Part shown: piece by piece, positions 1 to 7,295 of the stretch
Position numbering within the stretch: the stretch's first letter is position 1
How the letters are laid out: each line of letters starts with the position of its first letter
Position numbers and translations under genes: made by a program
The notes under the pieces: generated by a model
Seen by the model: only the letters and a program-made list of their open reading frames with translations
Databases searched by the model: none
Told to the model about the DNA's origin: nothing
Virus record (IMG/VR): IMGVR_UViG_3300018080_000122
Location: 51,572 to 115,571 of that record
Reading direction: 5' to 3' (one strand)
DNA length: 64,000 nucleotides
Origin: a virus

Positions 1-2
1 TT

Positions 3-554
3 CCCTGGACCAAAGCGCAGATGATCGCTTCGGAAAGCAATTCACCTGAAGAAATGGAAGAGTGGAAAGAAAAAGCCATTCAGATGCCCTACGGGCAGTT
101 CAAGAAGGAAGTAGATAAGAACAGAAAAAACAAACGCCGCCGGAAAGAGATCGTCAATCACAAAAATTTCGACAACAGCTTCGACGATGAGGATACAGAA
201 AAGAAACCCAAGACAGACGAGAAGTGGGAGCGGCTTCTAGTCTACTTGTCTGAAGACCAAAATGAAGTAATTGAGGCGGCAATAAAGGCCGCCACAGGCC
301 CAGCTAAAAGTGAAAAGAAAAACCAAGTCCTAAGCCTTATTTGCCAGGAATGGTTAGCATTCTACTCCAAAAATAAGACAGAGCACGAGCGTTTGGCTGC
401 GCTGTTAGCACGGCTGTCTACCAACAGCGGGTACGAAATTTATTCTTTCCCAAAGAATGTGCGCAGCAAGAAAGCGCGCAAAGAAATAGTCAACAATATC
501 CTGGACGATATTTACGATCTGTTTGGGATAGAGGCGCATATCGCGGATGAGTGA
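3..554 (+). CDS. Charged hypothetical protein, 5'-truncated by the window edge
   Basis: The reading frame is open from the first complete codon at base 3, so the gene probably begins to the left; an internal ATG lies at 21. Visible length is 183 residues. The N-terminal part (PWTKAQMIA, then EEMEEWKEKAIQMPYGQFKKEV) followed by a basic stretch (NRKNKRRRKE) and a helical C-terminal half recalls, from memory, helical regions found in deltaproteobacterial HNH-endonuclease-type proteins, but no HNH catalytic motif is visible. It lies 3 bp upstream of the SWIM-domain gene, so the two are probably co-transcribed. Function not recognised. Confidence 0.6.
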   Translation, partial: PWTKAQMIASESNSPEEMEEWKEKAIQMPYGQFKKEVDKNRKNKRRRKEIVNHKNFDNSFDDEDTEKKPKTDEKWERLLVYLSEDQNEVIEAAIKAATGPAKSEKKNQVLSLICQEWLAFYSKNKTEHERLAALLARLSTNSGYEIYSFPKNVRSKKARKEIVNNILDDIYDLFGIEAHIADE

Positions 555-557
555 TTC

Positions 558-1013
558 ATGGCCCAGAAGAGAATACGCCGTAGGGAGTATTGGCATAAGA
601 GAGCCGACAAAGGTATTTCCTACGTGATATCCAATATAGATTTTGAGGAATGCCGAGCTATCATTCAAAAAATGGTAAAAGGTTTTCCCACGGCGGAGTA
701 CCGGATTACCTACGGAGAATGCGATTGTAAAGGCTTCCGTTACAGAGGCAGCTGCGCTCATGTAAATTTCCTCAGTTGTTTAGTTGACGGTAAAACGGCT
801 ACTGAGAAAGAAGCGAGCCTTATCTGCAGCACGATAGTGCATTCTAGGCAGTTCAAAAAATATAAAGCAGAAATCATTGAGCGTGAAGGCAAAGTCGAAC
901 TCTTACATATCCGTGCGGAAGTTCCAGATCTCCCTACCACCAGGGTCGTAGAGTGGTATTCTGGTCTGCCTGTTATTACTGACATCAATATGAAAAAAGG
1001 TGGCGCAGATTGA
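558..1013 (+). CDS. SWIM-type zinc-finger protein
   Basis: A 151-residue protein with a clear SWIM zinc-binding signature, C55-x-C57-x8-C66-x-H68 (CDCKGFRYRGSCAH). SWIM domains bind DNA or proteins and occur in SWI2/SNF2 helicases, transposases and stand-alone regulators; here the domain stands alone, with no helicase or nuclease motif. The N terminus is basic (KRIRRREYWHKR). A DNA- or protein-binding accessory role in early phage metabolism is inferred. The start ATG at 558 follows the upstream stop closely and has only a weak ribosome binding site, which suggests translational coupling. Confidence 0.75.
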   Translation: MAQKRIRRREYWHKRADKGISYVISNIDFEECRAIIQKMVKGFPTAEYRITYGECDCKGFRYRGSCAHVNFLSCLVDGKTATEKEASLICSTIVHSRQFKKYKAEIIEREGKVELLHIRAEVPDLPTTRVVEWYSGLPVITDINMKKGGAD

Positions 1014-1062
1014 TTTCTGGACTACACTGGAACCAACTGCACCCCGGTAGTGAGGACGACCA

Positions 1063-1428
1063 ATGAAACGTGCTATCAGGAGCATGCGAAGGAAGACGAC
1101 TAGAAAGGAAACGTTAGCCGCCAGGCTATCTTTATTGTGTGACCAAAAGAAAGAGATCGACAAAGAGATAGCGCTTCTCAAAAAGGAAGTGGTTGATACG
1201 TTTGGGGAAAAGGAGCGTGTGGGCAGAATCGTCCACAATATCACCCAAACCAAAGTGGTTACTGAGGAGATGCTAGACAAGTTAGACGAAGATGGGGTGC
1301 TAGAAGACGTGCTTGCCCCCGAGCGCGTGGACATGAAAAAACTGAACGCCCTGATCAAAAGTTGCCCTGAGTACGAAAAATACTTAAGATACACCACTCG
1401 CAGTAGAGTAGATGTCAAGAAAGCCTAA
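1063..1428 (+). CDS. Small coiled-coil hypothetical protein
   Basis: A 121-residue protein. Residues about 15-50 form a charged heptad-like helix (LSLLCDQKKEIDKEIALLKKE). A conserved-looking C-terminal half follows, ending in MKKLNALIKSCPEYEKYL. This layout (coiled coil, short beta segment, then a helix naming a residue range) is common in small phage early proteins of unknown function. GAGGAC upstream of the ATG serves as ribosome binding site. It lies 3 bp before the methyltransferase gene and is probably in the same operon. No enzymatic motif is seen. Confidence 0.65.
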   Translation: MKRAIRSMRRKTTRKETLAARLSLLCDQKKEIDKEIALLKKEVVDTFGEKERVGRIVHNITQTKVVTEEMLDKLDEDGVLEDVLAPERVDMKKLNALIKSCPEYEKYLRYTTRSRVDVKKA

Positions 1429-1431
1429 CGA

Positions 1432-2403
1432 ATGAAAGTCAATAAACTGAACGACTTGGACGGCTCTAACTGGCTTAGACTTACCAAATCTTGGTGGACT
1501 CCCACAGGAAAATGGGCTGCGTGTCTTGACATCGAGAATTCATGGTGGGAAACCGAATACCCCATTGACCCCACGCACAAAATGAGATCCTACATAGGTT
1601 GTGCCAAACCCCCATCAGTTGCGCGTGATCTAGTCATGATGTTCACCAAGCGGAAAGAGTGGGTTATCGACACTTTTTCTGGCACTGGAGGCCTCATCCT
1701 CGGTGCTGCATTAGCCAACCGCCAGTGTGTCGCGTCTGACATTAGTCAACAACACCTGCAAAGACTGGACGAAGTGTCTAAAGAGTTTGTCATAGTGGAC
1801 AAGCATCGTAAAGAGGCCATCACCCGCCGCGTTCGTAAGAAGAAAAAAGTCGTGTCTGAGACGGTGAACGTTGATTTATGGGAGCCTACTTTTGTCCCCG
1901 CCGATAAGTGTGAAGGCAAGCACAGAAAAATAAACATTGAAACCATATGTGGCGGGTACAAAGACGTCATGGACACTTTCGAAGACGAATCTTTCCATTT
2001 TATTATTACCGATCCCCCCTATGGGGTCGGGCACACCGTCAAGTTTGACGAGGCCTGCAAAATGGAAGGCATATCTTCAGAAGACCCCGAAGACATAGGC
2101 AACCTCCAAAACATGAAGCAGTTTCACGCCGCCATGATATCTTGGGCGCACGAAGCCTACAGAATACTTAGAAAAGGCCGTTACGTTGTGGTGTTCATGG
2201 GTGACCGTTACATGGATGGCGAGCTGGTGCCTCTGGGCTGGACCGTGGCCCAGGTGATGCGCACAGCAGGTTTCAAGCTAAAAGGTGTGTGTCCATGGAG
2301 GAATAAGACTACACAGAGACCGTTGAAACCTTATGCTTTAGGGCATGCTTACGTGCCTAACATTATCCACCAATATTTTATTGTGCTACGAAAAGAGGGT
2401 TAG
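1432..2403 (+). CDS. DNA methyltransferase (N6-adenine or N4-cytosine type)
   Basis: A 323-residue S-adenosylmethionine-dependent amino-methyltransferase. Motif I (SAM binding) is VIDTFSGTGG at residues 78-87 and motif IV (catalytic) is DPPY at 194-197. Upstream of motif I is a stretch typical of the fold (KPPSVARDLVMMFTKR). The order is motif I before motif IV, with about 105 residues between them, including a lysine-rich insert (RKKKKV). It is therefore not beta class, unlike the second clear methyltransferase in this window (62483-63259). Likely role: protecting phage DNA from host restriction, or marking it. The target sequence cannot be read. No partner restriction endonuclease is seen nearby. 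Confidence 0.88.
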   Translation: MKVNKLNDLDGSNWLRLTKSWWTPTGKWAACLDIENSWWETEYPIDPTHKMRSYIGCAKPPSVARDLVMMFTKRKEWVIDTFSGTGGLILGAALANRQCVASDISQQHLQRLDEVSKEFVIVDKHRKEAITRRVRKKKKVVSETVNVDLWEPTFVPADKCEGKHRKINIETICGGYKDVMDTFEDESFHFIITDPPYGVGHTVKFDEACKMEGISSEDPEDIGNLQNMKQFHAAMISWAHEAYRILRKGRYVVVFMGDRYMDGELVPLGWTVAQVMRTAGFKLKGVCPWRNKTTQRPLKPYALGHAYVPNIIHQYFIVLRKEG

Positions 2404-2406
2404 CGC

Positions 2407-3882
2407 ATGGGAATCCTGGAAGCAGTAAAGGCCAAGCATCCTTTAATTTGGCTCGTGGCCGACGACGAAGTAGACGTAATGCGCTTCTTGGCTGACATGA
2501 AGACTAAATTTTCGGTTTGGTCACGTTCGGGACTATCGCTTCCAGGAGATGATGCCAACATCGGTGGGTTCACGCCCCCTGCAGCAACAATAATGTCCTA
2601 CTTGAAATTGAAGCGCCCTTCCTACCTGGTGTTACCTGACGCACACAAACGCTTGGAATCTGCCGAAGCGCAGCGAGAGTTCAAAGAATTGGTGATGGCC
2701 TGCGCACGCAGCCACGTAGGCACGAAAGGTGTTGTTGCCATCGCTTCTACTCCGGCGGTGCCAGAGGATCTTAGGACGCTAGCGTACATAACTCAATTCC
2801 CAAGGCCAACAACGGAGGATCTGAAGCATGTGATCATGGACGTTGGCACGGACACAAATAAGAAAATATCTGAAGACCGGGCTTCCCAACTGGCTTTTGC
2901 TCTATCTGGCCTTACTAGGACAGAGGCTGAGTTGACGTCCAGATTACTATTGACGAGCAACAAGAAGACAGTATCTGCGTTCGCCAAAGCAAAGGCTAGG
3001 CAGATTTCTGCAGGCACACCGCTACATTGGGTCGATACGTCCGACGTGACGTTGAACTCGGTTGGCGGCATGGACAAATTAAAACGCTGGATAGAGACCC
3101 GTGCCTATGCGCTGGACGCTAAAAGCGGCTTACCCAGACCACGAGGCATCTTGCTGTGCGGTATCCCTGGTGTTGGTAAATCCCTTGTGGCTAAAGCAAT
3201 TTCTACTGCGTGGGGACTGCCCCTCCTACGTTTCGATATCGGCGCCGTTTTTGGTCCTTTAGTCGGGGCATCAGAAACCAACATGCGTAGGGCGCTAAGT
3301 ATCATCGACGCCTGCTCTCCATGCGTCGTATGGATTGAAGAACTTGAAAAGGTGACTGCTGGGGCTCAATCTTCTGACCGCACCGACGGAGGTACCACGG
3401 CACGGGTAATCTCTGATTTTCTGGTGTGGTTGCAGGAGAGGGAATCTTCAGCTTTTGTTGTGGGGACGATCAATAACGCCGATGGGGCTTCCCCAGAAAT
3501 GGTAAGGAAAAGGCGTTGGGATGAAGTATTCTGGGTGGACCTGCCCGGTTTAAAGGAACGCACAGAAATCTTCAAAATCATGTTTGACAGGTACGATGTT
3601 GGCATGTCTCTATCCAAAGAGGCAATAGAGATTTCCGAGAATCTCACGGGAGCTGAAATAGAGCAAGCCGTAGTAAACGCTATCTTTGACAGCTACGCAG
3701 ATGACGCCAAATTGTCGTCGGACCATCTCGTAGCGTCAGTTAGATCTATGAAGCCGCAATCACACAGTTTGAAAATAGACTGGCATGAAATGCTGCGTAA
3801 ATTCGCTGGCGCGTCCAGCGCACAGTGGTCTGTGCCAGTGCCAAACCGCCCCAAAGTGAAAGGAAAACGGAAGAAAAAATGA
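2407..3882 (+). CDS. AAA+ ATPase, Ycf46-like
   Basis: A 491-residue protein. The N-terminal half matches the Ycf46-type architecture as I remember it: an inactive first domain opening with HPLIWLVADDE, a VWSRSGL segment, then FPRPTTEDLKHV and the GLTRTEAE turn. The C-terminal AAA+ module has Walker A GIPGVGKS (252-259), Walker B VVWIEE (about 307-312, with Glu in place of the usual Asp), a sensor-1 region VGTINN and an arginine-finger region VRKRRWDEVFWVDLPG. It should hydrolyse ATP to remodel a protein or nucleoprotein substrate. GAGGG precedes the ATG. Its stop overlaps the start of the HU-like gene (ATGA), so the two are coupled. Confidence 0.85.
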   Translation: MGILEAVKAKHPLIWLVADDEVDVMRFLADMKTKFSVWSRSGLSLPGDDANIGGFTPPAATIMSYLKLKRPSYLVLPDAHKRLESAEAQREFKELVMACARSHVGTKGVVAIASTPAVPEDLRTLAYITQFPRPTTEDLKHVIMDVGTDTNKKISEDRASQLAFALSGLTRTEAELTSRLLLTSNKKTVSAFAKAKARQISAGTPLHWVDTSDVTLNSVGGMDKLKRWIETRAYALDAKSGLPRPRGILLCGIPGVGKSLVAKAISTAWGLPLLRFDIGAVFGPLVGASETNMRRALSIIDACSPCVVWIEELEKVTAGAQSSDRTDGGTTARVISDFLVWLQERESSAFVVGTINNADGASPEMVRKRRWDEVFWVDLPGLKERTEIFKIMFDRYDVGMSLSKEAIEISENLTGAEIEQAVVNAIFDSYADDAKLSSDHLVASVRSMKPQSHSLKIDWHEMLRKFAGASSAQWSVPVPNRPKVKGKRKKK

Positions 3883-4250
3883 ACAGAACGGATATGGTGG
3901 AGCACCTTAGAAAAAGGCGAGTCATCGGCACGGATAAGAGGACGGTAGAAAACGCCGTGCTAGAAGTTCTCGGTGCGATAGCGCACGGGCTTTACCACGA
4001 AGGTGAAGTTAGAGTCATGGGCTTTGGGACATTCTTGGTGAAAGAGCGCAAAGAAAGGATGGCACGGAACCCCCGGACGGGGGAGCCTGTAGTAGCCAAG
4101 GCGCACAACACCGTAGTTTTCAAACCCAGCAAAGACCTTAAAGAGTCCATCCAACCCAAGAAGAAAAAGAAGACCAAGAAGAAACCCGCCAAGAGCACAA
4201 AAAAGAAGGCTAAAGCTAAAGCCAAACCCAAGAAGAAAAAGAAGGGCTAG
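3879..4250 (+). CDS. HU/IHF-family DNA-binding protein with lysine-rich tail
   Basis: A 123-residue protein. The first about 90 residues are HU-like: an N-terminal helical dimerisation region, VMGFGTF in the beta sheet, and the DNA-grasping arm RNPRTGEPV. About 30 residues of mostly Lys with Ala/Pro follow (KKKKKTKKKPAKSTKKK), resembling a histone H1-like tail rather than ordinary HU. The ATG at 3879 was chosen because it starts the HU fold, overlaps the upstream stop by 4 bp and has AGGAAA upstream. A longer frame upstream from 3825 lies inside the ATPase gene. Likely role: compacting or bending phage DNA, for replication or packaging. Confidence 0.92.
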   Translation: MNRTDMVEHLRKRRVIGTDKRTVENAVLEVLGAIAHGLYHEGEVRVMGFGTFLVKERKERMARNPRTGEPVVAKAHNTVVFKPSKDLKESIQPKKKKKTKKKPAKSTKKKAKAKAKPKKKKKG

Positions 4251-4255
4251 ACGAA

Positions 4256-4447
4256 ATGCCTGTGAAATGCCGTAGAATTAAAGGCAAATACAGGGTGGTG
4301 GAATCTGCTACTGGGAAAATAGCAGTGAACGCCGCCCTGACTCCTCTGGACGGAGGAGGCCACAACACCCAAGAAGGCTGTGCCGCGCAAGCGCGGGCCA
4401 TCAACGCCGCTACCGAATCCAGAAAAAAAGATCGGGCGGAAGAATAG
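4256..4447 (+). CDS. Small hypothetical protein
   Basis: A 63-residue basic protein starting 5 bp after the HU-like gene. The segment GHNTQEGCAAQARAINAA resembles a short motif seen in several phage proteins, where a Gly-rich turn is followed by a helix with QxxAIN. It may be a helical protein-interaction module; no catalytic motif is seen. It is kept as a gene because spacing, strand and codon use fit the operon. Confidence 0.55.
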   Translation: MPVKCRRIKGKYRVVESATGKIAVNAALTPLDGGGHNTQEGCAAQARAINAATESRKKDRAEE

Positions 4448-4452
4448 GGGGC

Positions 4453-4752
4453 GTGGTGGATCTAGCAACGCTGAAAGAGAAGACCGACAAAGAGCAGGAA
4501 GTGATTGCTACGTGGTTTTTCTTTCTGTGGGTGCCTTGTTTAATCCTAAAAGGCCTAGTATTGTCTTGCCTGATGTATTGGTTTATTCAGCCGGGCGTAG
4601 AGGCTCCCCTATCGCAATGCATAGGTATAGTTTTAGTAGCAAATTTGCTTATCCCACAGTACAGCCCCGTGAATCATCAAAAAATATATAGAATGATACT
4701 AGGGCCGACATTCGTTCTTGCTGCGGGTTACGTAGTTCATCTGGTGGGGTGA
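4453..4752 (+). CDS. Small integral membrane protein
   Basis: A 99-residue protein with a GTG start, 5 bp after the preceding gene. After a charged N terminus (KEKTDKEQE) there are about three hydrophobic stretches: residues about 19-45 (WFFFLWVPCLILKG and on), 54-69 (QCIGIVLVANLLIP) and 81-98 (RMILGPTFVLAAGY). It should sit in the inner membrane. A function such as superinfection exclusion or a lysis accessory is possible but has no direct support. Confidence 0.6.
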   Translation: MVDLATLKEKTDKEQEVIATWFFFLWVPCLILKGLVLSCLMYWFIQPGVEAPLSQCIGIVLVANLLIPQYSPVNHQKIYRMILGPTFVLAAGYVVHLVG

Positions 4753-4938
4753 AAAACGGAGTCAGGCAAGTAAAACGAATGATAGGTGCCCCACCCAAAC
4801 GGAAGTTCTACACAGAAAAGTGAGACAGATGGTCAAAGGGAAATGGCCCATGGGGCTAGCAAAAGATAGACACCGCAACACAGGCAGATGTAGGAACAGG
4901 AAAAGCAGGAAGTCGCCGCCTCCTATGTCCCCCAATAT
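4753..4938 (+). other. Spacer without a convincing gene
   Basis: This stretch lies between the membrane protein gene and the small zinc-ribbon frame. It holds a 14-codon frame at 4779 and part of a basic frame (4820-5014) that overlaps the zinc-ribbon frame. Neither has a good ribosome binding site or recognisable composition. No strong promoter or terminator is seen. Confidence 0.4.
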
Positions 4939-5061
4939 ATGCCCGACTGTGAAGGGAAAGGGTGGATCAAAACTTATAACGACTACGCAGGGACAAGATC
5001 TGAAATGCGCATAGAAGTGGTGCATTGTCCCGCTTGCAACGGCCTTGGATATCTTCTGTAG
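4939..5061 (+). CDS. Possible tiny zinc-ribbon protein (DnaJ-type cysteine knuckles)
   Basis: A 40-residue frame with one partial and one complete DnaJ-like cysteine knuckle: DCEGKGW near the N terminus and CPACNGLGYL at the C terminus. The CxxCxGxG spacing of the second is characteristic. The start is uncertain: an ATG at 4939 is the first after an in-frame TAG, with only a weak ribosome binding site, so this may be a decayed remnant of a longer zinc-finger protein. It lies 69 bp before the deoxynucleoside kinase start. Confidence 0.4.
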   Translation: MPDCEGKGWIKTYNDYAGTRSEMRIEVVHCPACNGLGYLL

Positions 5062-5130
5062 ATTTCACCACAAAAGTGTGGATAATCGACTGAATGGACA
5101 CAGGAATGATTGTACTTCAAGGAGAAGACG

Positions 5131-6024
5131 ATGCTGCCATTCGCAGAGACCATGTGGGCTCCTTTTGTCCTAGCTATAGAGGGGCTCATTGGGTGTGGCA
5201 AGACCACACTCACCAGGACACTGTCATCCGCATTGAACTACAAAGCCTTTTTCGAACCCGTTGAAGGCAACCCTTACCTAGAAGATTTCTACAACGTCGT
5301 CACCCCGCCAGGCTGGCGCGAGAAGATAAAACAAGTGCTGCTGGGTCACGTGCAGACAGGCACCGCTGACAACATTATGTATAAGCTTGACAGTTTGGGC
5401 GTCACCTACAGCTCGATACCTGCGTTTATGCAGCTGTTCCTGCTGACTCGACGCTTCCATCTCTACATGGCTGCGCTTTACTCCGATGCTTATGGGTTCA
5501 AAGGCGCTCTTCTAGACCGAAGTCTCCAGGGAGATACTGTTTTCGCACGTATGCTGCATGAAGACGGGTGGATCAACGACAGGGACATGGCCACTTACTG
5601 GGGGCACTGGCAGCGCTTCAAAGAGTTCGCCCCAAATCCACACGCCTTCCTCTACCTGGAAACGTCCCCTGAGACTGCGCTGGAGCGCATGAGAGAGCGC
5701 GCTCGTAGTGCAGAGGTAGGCGTGCCCATAGAATACCTTCAACGGCTCTACGACCACTACGAGCACTTCCTGGAAGAGATGAGTCGTAGAGCAGTAATCA
5801 TTAGGCTTCCCTACGACCCACCAAGGGAAGTCTACGACGCAAGAGAGTTTCCTGACGTCTACCCCAGCTTACAGGAGGAAGAAAACCCGGCCTTTAGAAA
5901 AGTCCTCCATCCAGATGAAGGGGATAGGGTGGTGCGCCTTTTGAAAGAGAATTTCCCCACCTACAAGTGGTTTGACAGGCACAGGGGCAATTCGGATCAG
6001 ATGCTAAGCGGAGGGGACAAGTGA
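5131..6024 (+). CDS. Deoxynucleoside kinase
   Basis: A 297-residue enzyme of the dNK family (deoxyadenosine/deoxyguanosine/deoxycytidine kinases), which transfers the gamma phosphate of ATP to a deoxynucleoside. It has Walker A GLIGCGKT (18-25), the substrate-site segment FFEPVEGNPYLEDFY, the DRS motif at 129-131 (LLDRSLQGDTVF) and an arginine-rich LID region (RMRERARSAE). The ATG at 5131 was chosen for its AAGGAG 7 bases upstream; a TTG at 5110 has no such site. It is longer than the usual 210-240 residues, with an extra C-terminal part. Its stop overlaps the next gene's GTG (GTGA), coupling it to a thymidine kinase for nucleotide salvage. Confidence 0.9.
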   Translation: MLPFAETMWAPFVLAIEGLIGCGKTTLTRTLSSALNYKAFFEPVEGNPYLEDFYNVVTPPGWREKIKQVLLGHVQTGTADNIMYKLDSLGVTYSSIPAFMQLFLLTRRFHLYMAALYSDAYGFKGALLDRSLQGDTVFARMLHEDGWINDRDMATYWGHWQRFKEFAPNPHAFLYLETSPETALERMRERARSAEVGVPIEYLQRLYDHYEHFLEEMSRRAVIIRLPYDPPREVYDAREFPDVYPSLQEEENPAFRKVLHPDEGDRVVRLLKENFPTYKWFDRHRGNSDQMLSGGDK

Positions 6025-6635
6025 GAACACGACACTCGCTTATTTTTTGCCGGTCCAACGCCATGTTTGCGGGCAAGTCCGAGACCGCGAAGAGACTGGT
6101 ATCTATAGCTGAAAAGGGACGCAAGATCAAGTGGGCGTGCATTCGGCCTCTCGAAGCCAAACGCAAAGAGGATTCAACGTACTCCCACGTCACGCACGCT
6201 GGGGGCAAAGCTCACTGCTACTACGTTGACACGGCCATGGAAGCTAAGCATCTCATCGACGATCTTATTGACGACGGGTGTGGCCTATTTTGGATTGACG
6301 AGCCTTTTTTCTGGTCCAATCTCACGGATTTCAAATCCCTGGTGTTCAGCACGCTGGAGCGAGCAAATGTTATAATTTCTTCTCTAACGTGTACAAGCGA
6401 AGGAGAGCACTGGGAAGAACTTTCTATGCTCCTGGCGTTAGCCGACGAAATTTTTCAATGTAACGACGCCGTGTGCGTGGACTGCTGCAAAGTGGCGCTC
6501 AGGACGTGGCACGTTGGCAGAGAGGAAAAAACAGCAAAGGTGAAGGTTGGAGGGGCAGCAGACTATATTCCTGTCTGCGTAGACTGTTGGAACGCGAGGG
6601 CAGAGAGGGCAAAAGTTGGCGCTGAAAAAGGCTGA
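6021..6635 (+). CDS. tdk: Thymidine kinase (type II)
   Basis: A 204-residue type II thymidine kinase, which phosphorylates thymidine with ATP. The P-loop is MFAGKS at residues 15-20. The Walker B/active-site segment is WIDEPFFW (91-98). The structural zinc site is formed by the late cysteines in CVDCC and the later CVDCW. The P-loop Thr/Ser context differs slightly from Escherichia coli Tdk (SNA before MFAGKS). The GTG start overlaps the deoxynucleoside kinase stop by 4 bp, so the two kinases are translationally coupled and together feed deoxynucleotide pools during phage replication. Confidence 0.9.
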   Translation: MRTRHSLIFCRSNAMFAGKSETAKRLVSIAEKGRKIKWACIRPLEAKRKEDSTYSHVTHAGGKAHCYYVDTAMEAKHLIDDLIDDGCGLFWIDEPFFWSNLTDFKSLVFSTLERANVIISSLTCTSEGEHWEELSMLLALADEIFQCNDAVCVDCCKVALRTWHVGREEKTAKVKVGGAADYIPVCVDCWNARAERAKVGAEKG

Positions 6636-7293
6636 CCATCAGGCTTTGTTGGATTTGGTAGACGTAGTCCACTTCCAAACCCTGGAAGAAATACCTGCCA
6701 CCGAAATATCTTTGCAATGGTGGTGCGATAAATTCCGTCCGGGAATAAAGAGGACGTCGCAAAAGCGCGCGTGGGAAAGATTCAAAGCCGCTTTGAAACG
6801 GCTGGATATTGCTTTCCAAGTTAAGCCTGGGCGAGTGATTTTTGAGGGGGATCTCGCCCAGGCTGTTCGTGATCGGCTAGAGACTCTAGTTGATGGCCCC
6901 AAAAAAGAGGCGCACGCAGAAAAACGGAGGGCTTGGCAGAGAGAGTATCTGGCCAAGAACAAAGATAAAAATCGACAGTGGGGGCGCAATTACAGGGAAA
7001 AGAATAGAGAGTACGTGAAGGCGTGGCGGCATCAGTACTACCTGGACAACCAAGAAAAGGCTAAGGCCCAAGCGAAAGCGTGGGCCAAGAAAAATCCAAA
7101 GAAAGTGCGGGCTAAACAAAAGAAATGGAATGAAAAGAATAAGGACAAACTCCGAGAATACCGAAGAAAGCGCTACCACGAAAACGTAGAAGAAAGCCGC
7201 CGCAAGGCCCGAGAAAAGTACCATCGCAACAAGAGGAAGAGGGAGACTAAAGAGGAACGAGAAAAACGGTTTGAGTCTCTATTGGAGGACTAG
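6616..7293 (+). CDS. Charged repeat-rich hypothetical protein
   Basis: A 225-residue protein. The N-terminal about 90 residues look globular (WWCDKFRPGIKRTSQKRAW could be a small helical DNA-binding unit). The rest is a very long, highly charged helix made of imperfect repeats built on Y-x-x-x-N and K-A-x-A motifs (for example RNYREKNREYVKAW, KRYHENVEESRRKAREKY). Similar repeats occur in virus- and phage-encoded nuclease-associated proteins, but no nuclease residues are visible. The TTG start is supported by GAGAGGG just upstream and overlaps the thymidine kinase end by 20 bp. A nucleic-acid-binding role is inferred from the basic composition. Confidence 0.65.
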   Translation: MALKKADHQALLDLVDVVHFQTLEEIPATEISLQWWCDKFRPGIKRTSQKRAWERFKAALKRLDIAFQVKPGRVIFEGDLAQAVRDRLETLVDGPKKEAHAEKRRAWQREYLAKNKDKNRQWGRNYREKNREYVKAWRHQYYLDNQEKAKAQAKAWAKKNPKKVRAKQKKWNEKNKDKLREYRRKRYHENVEESRRKAREKYHRNKRKRETKEEREKRFESLLED

Positions 7294-7295
7294 TT

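Noticed and set aside
4820-5014. Basic 64-codon frame on the + strand
   Set aside because: It has a weak start, no recognised pattern, and overlaps the better-supported zinc-knuckle frame in another register.
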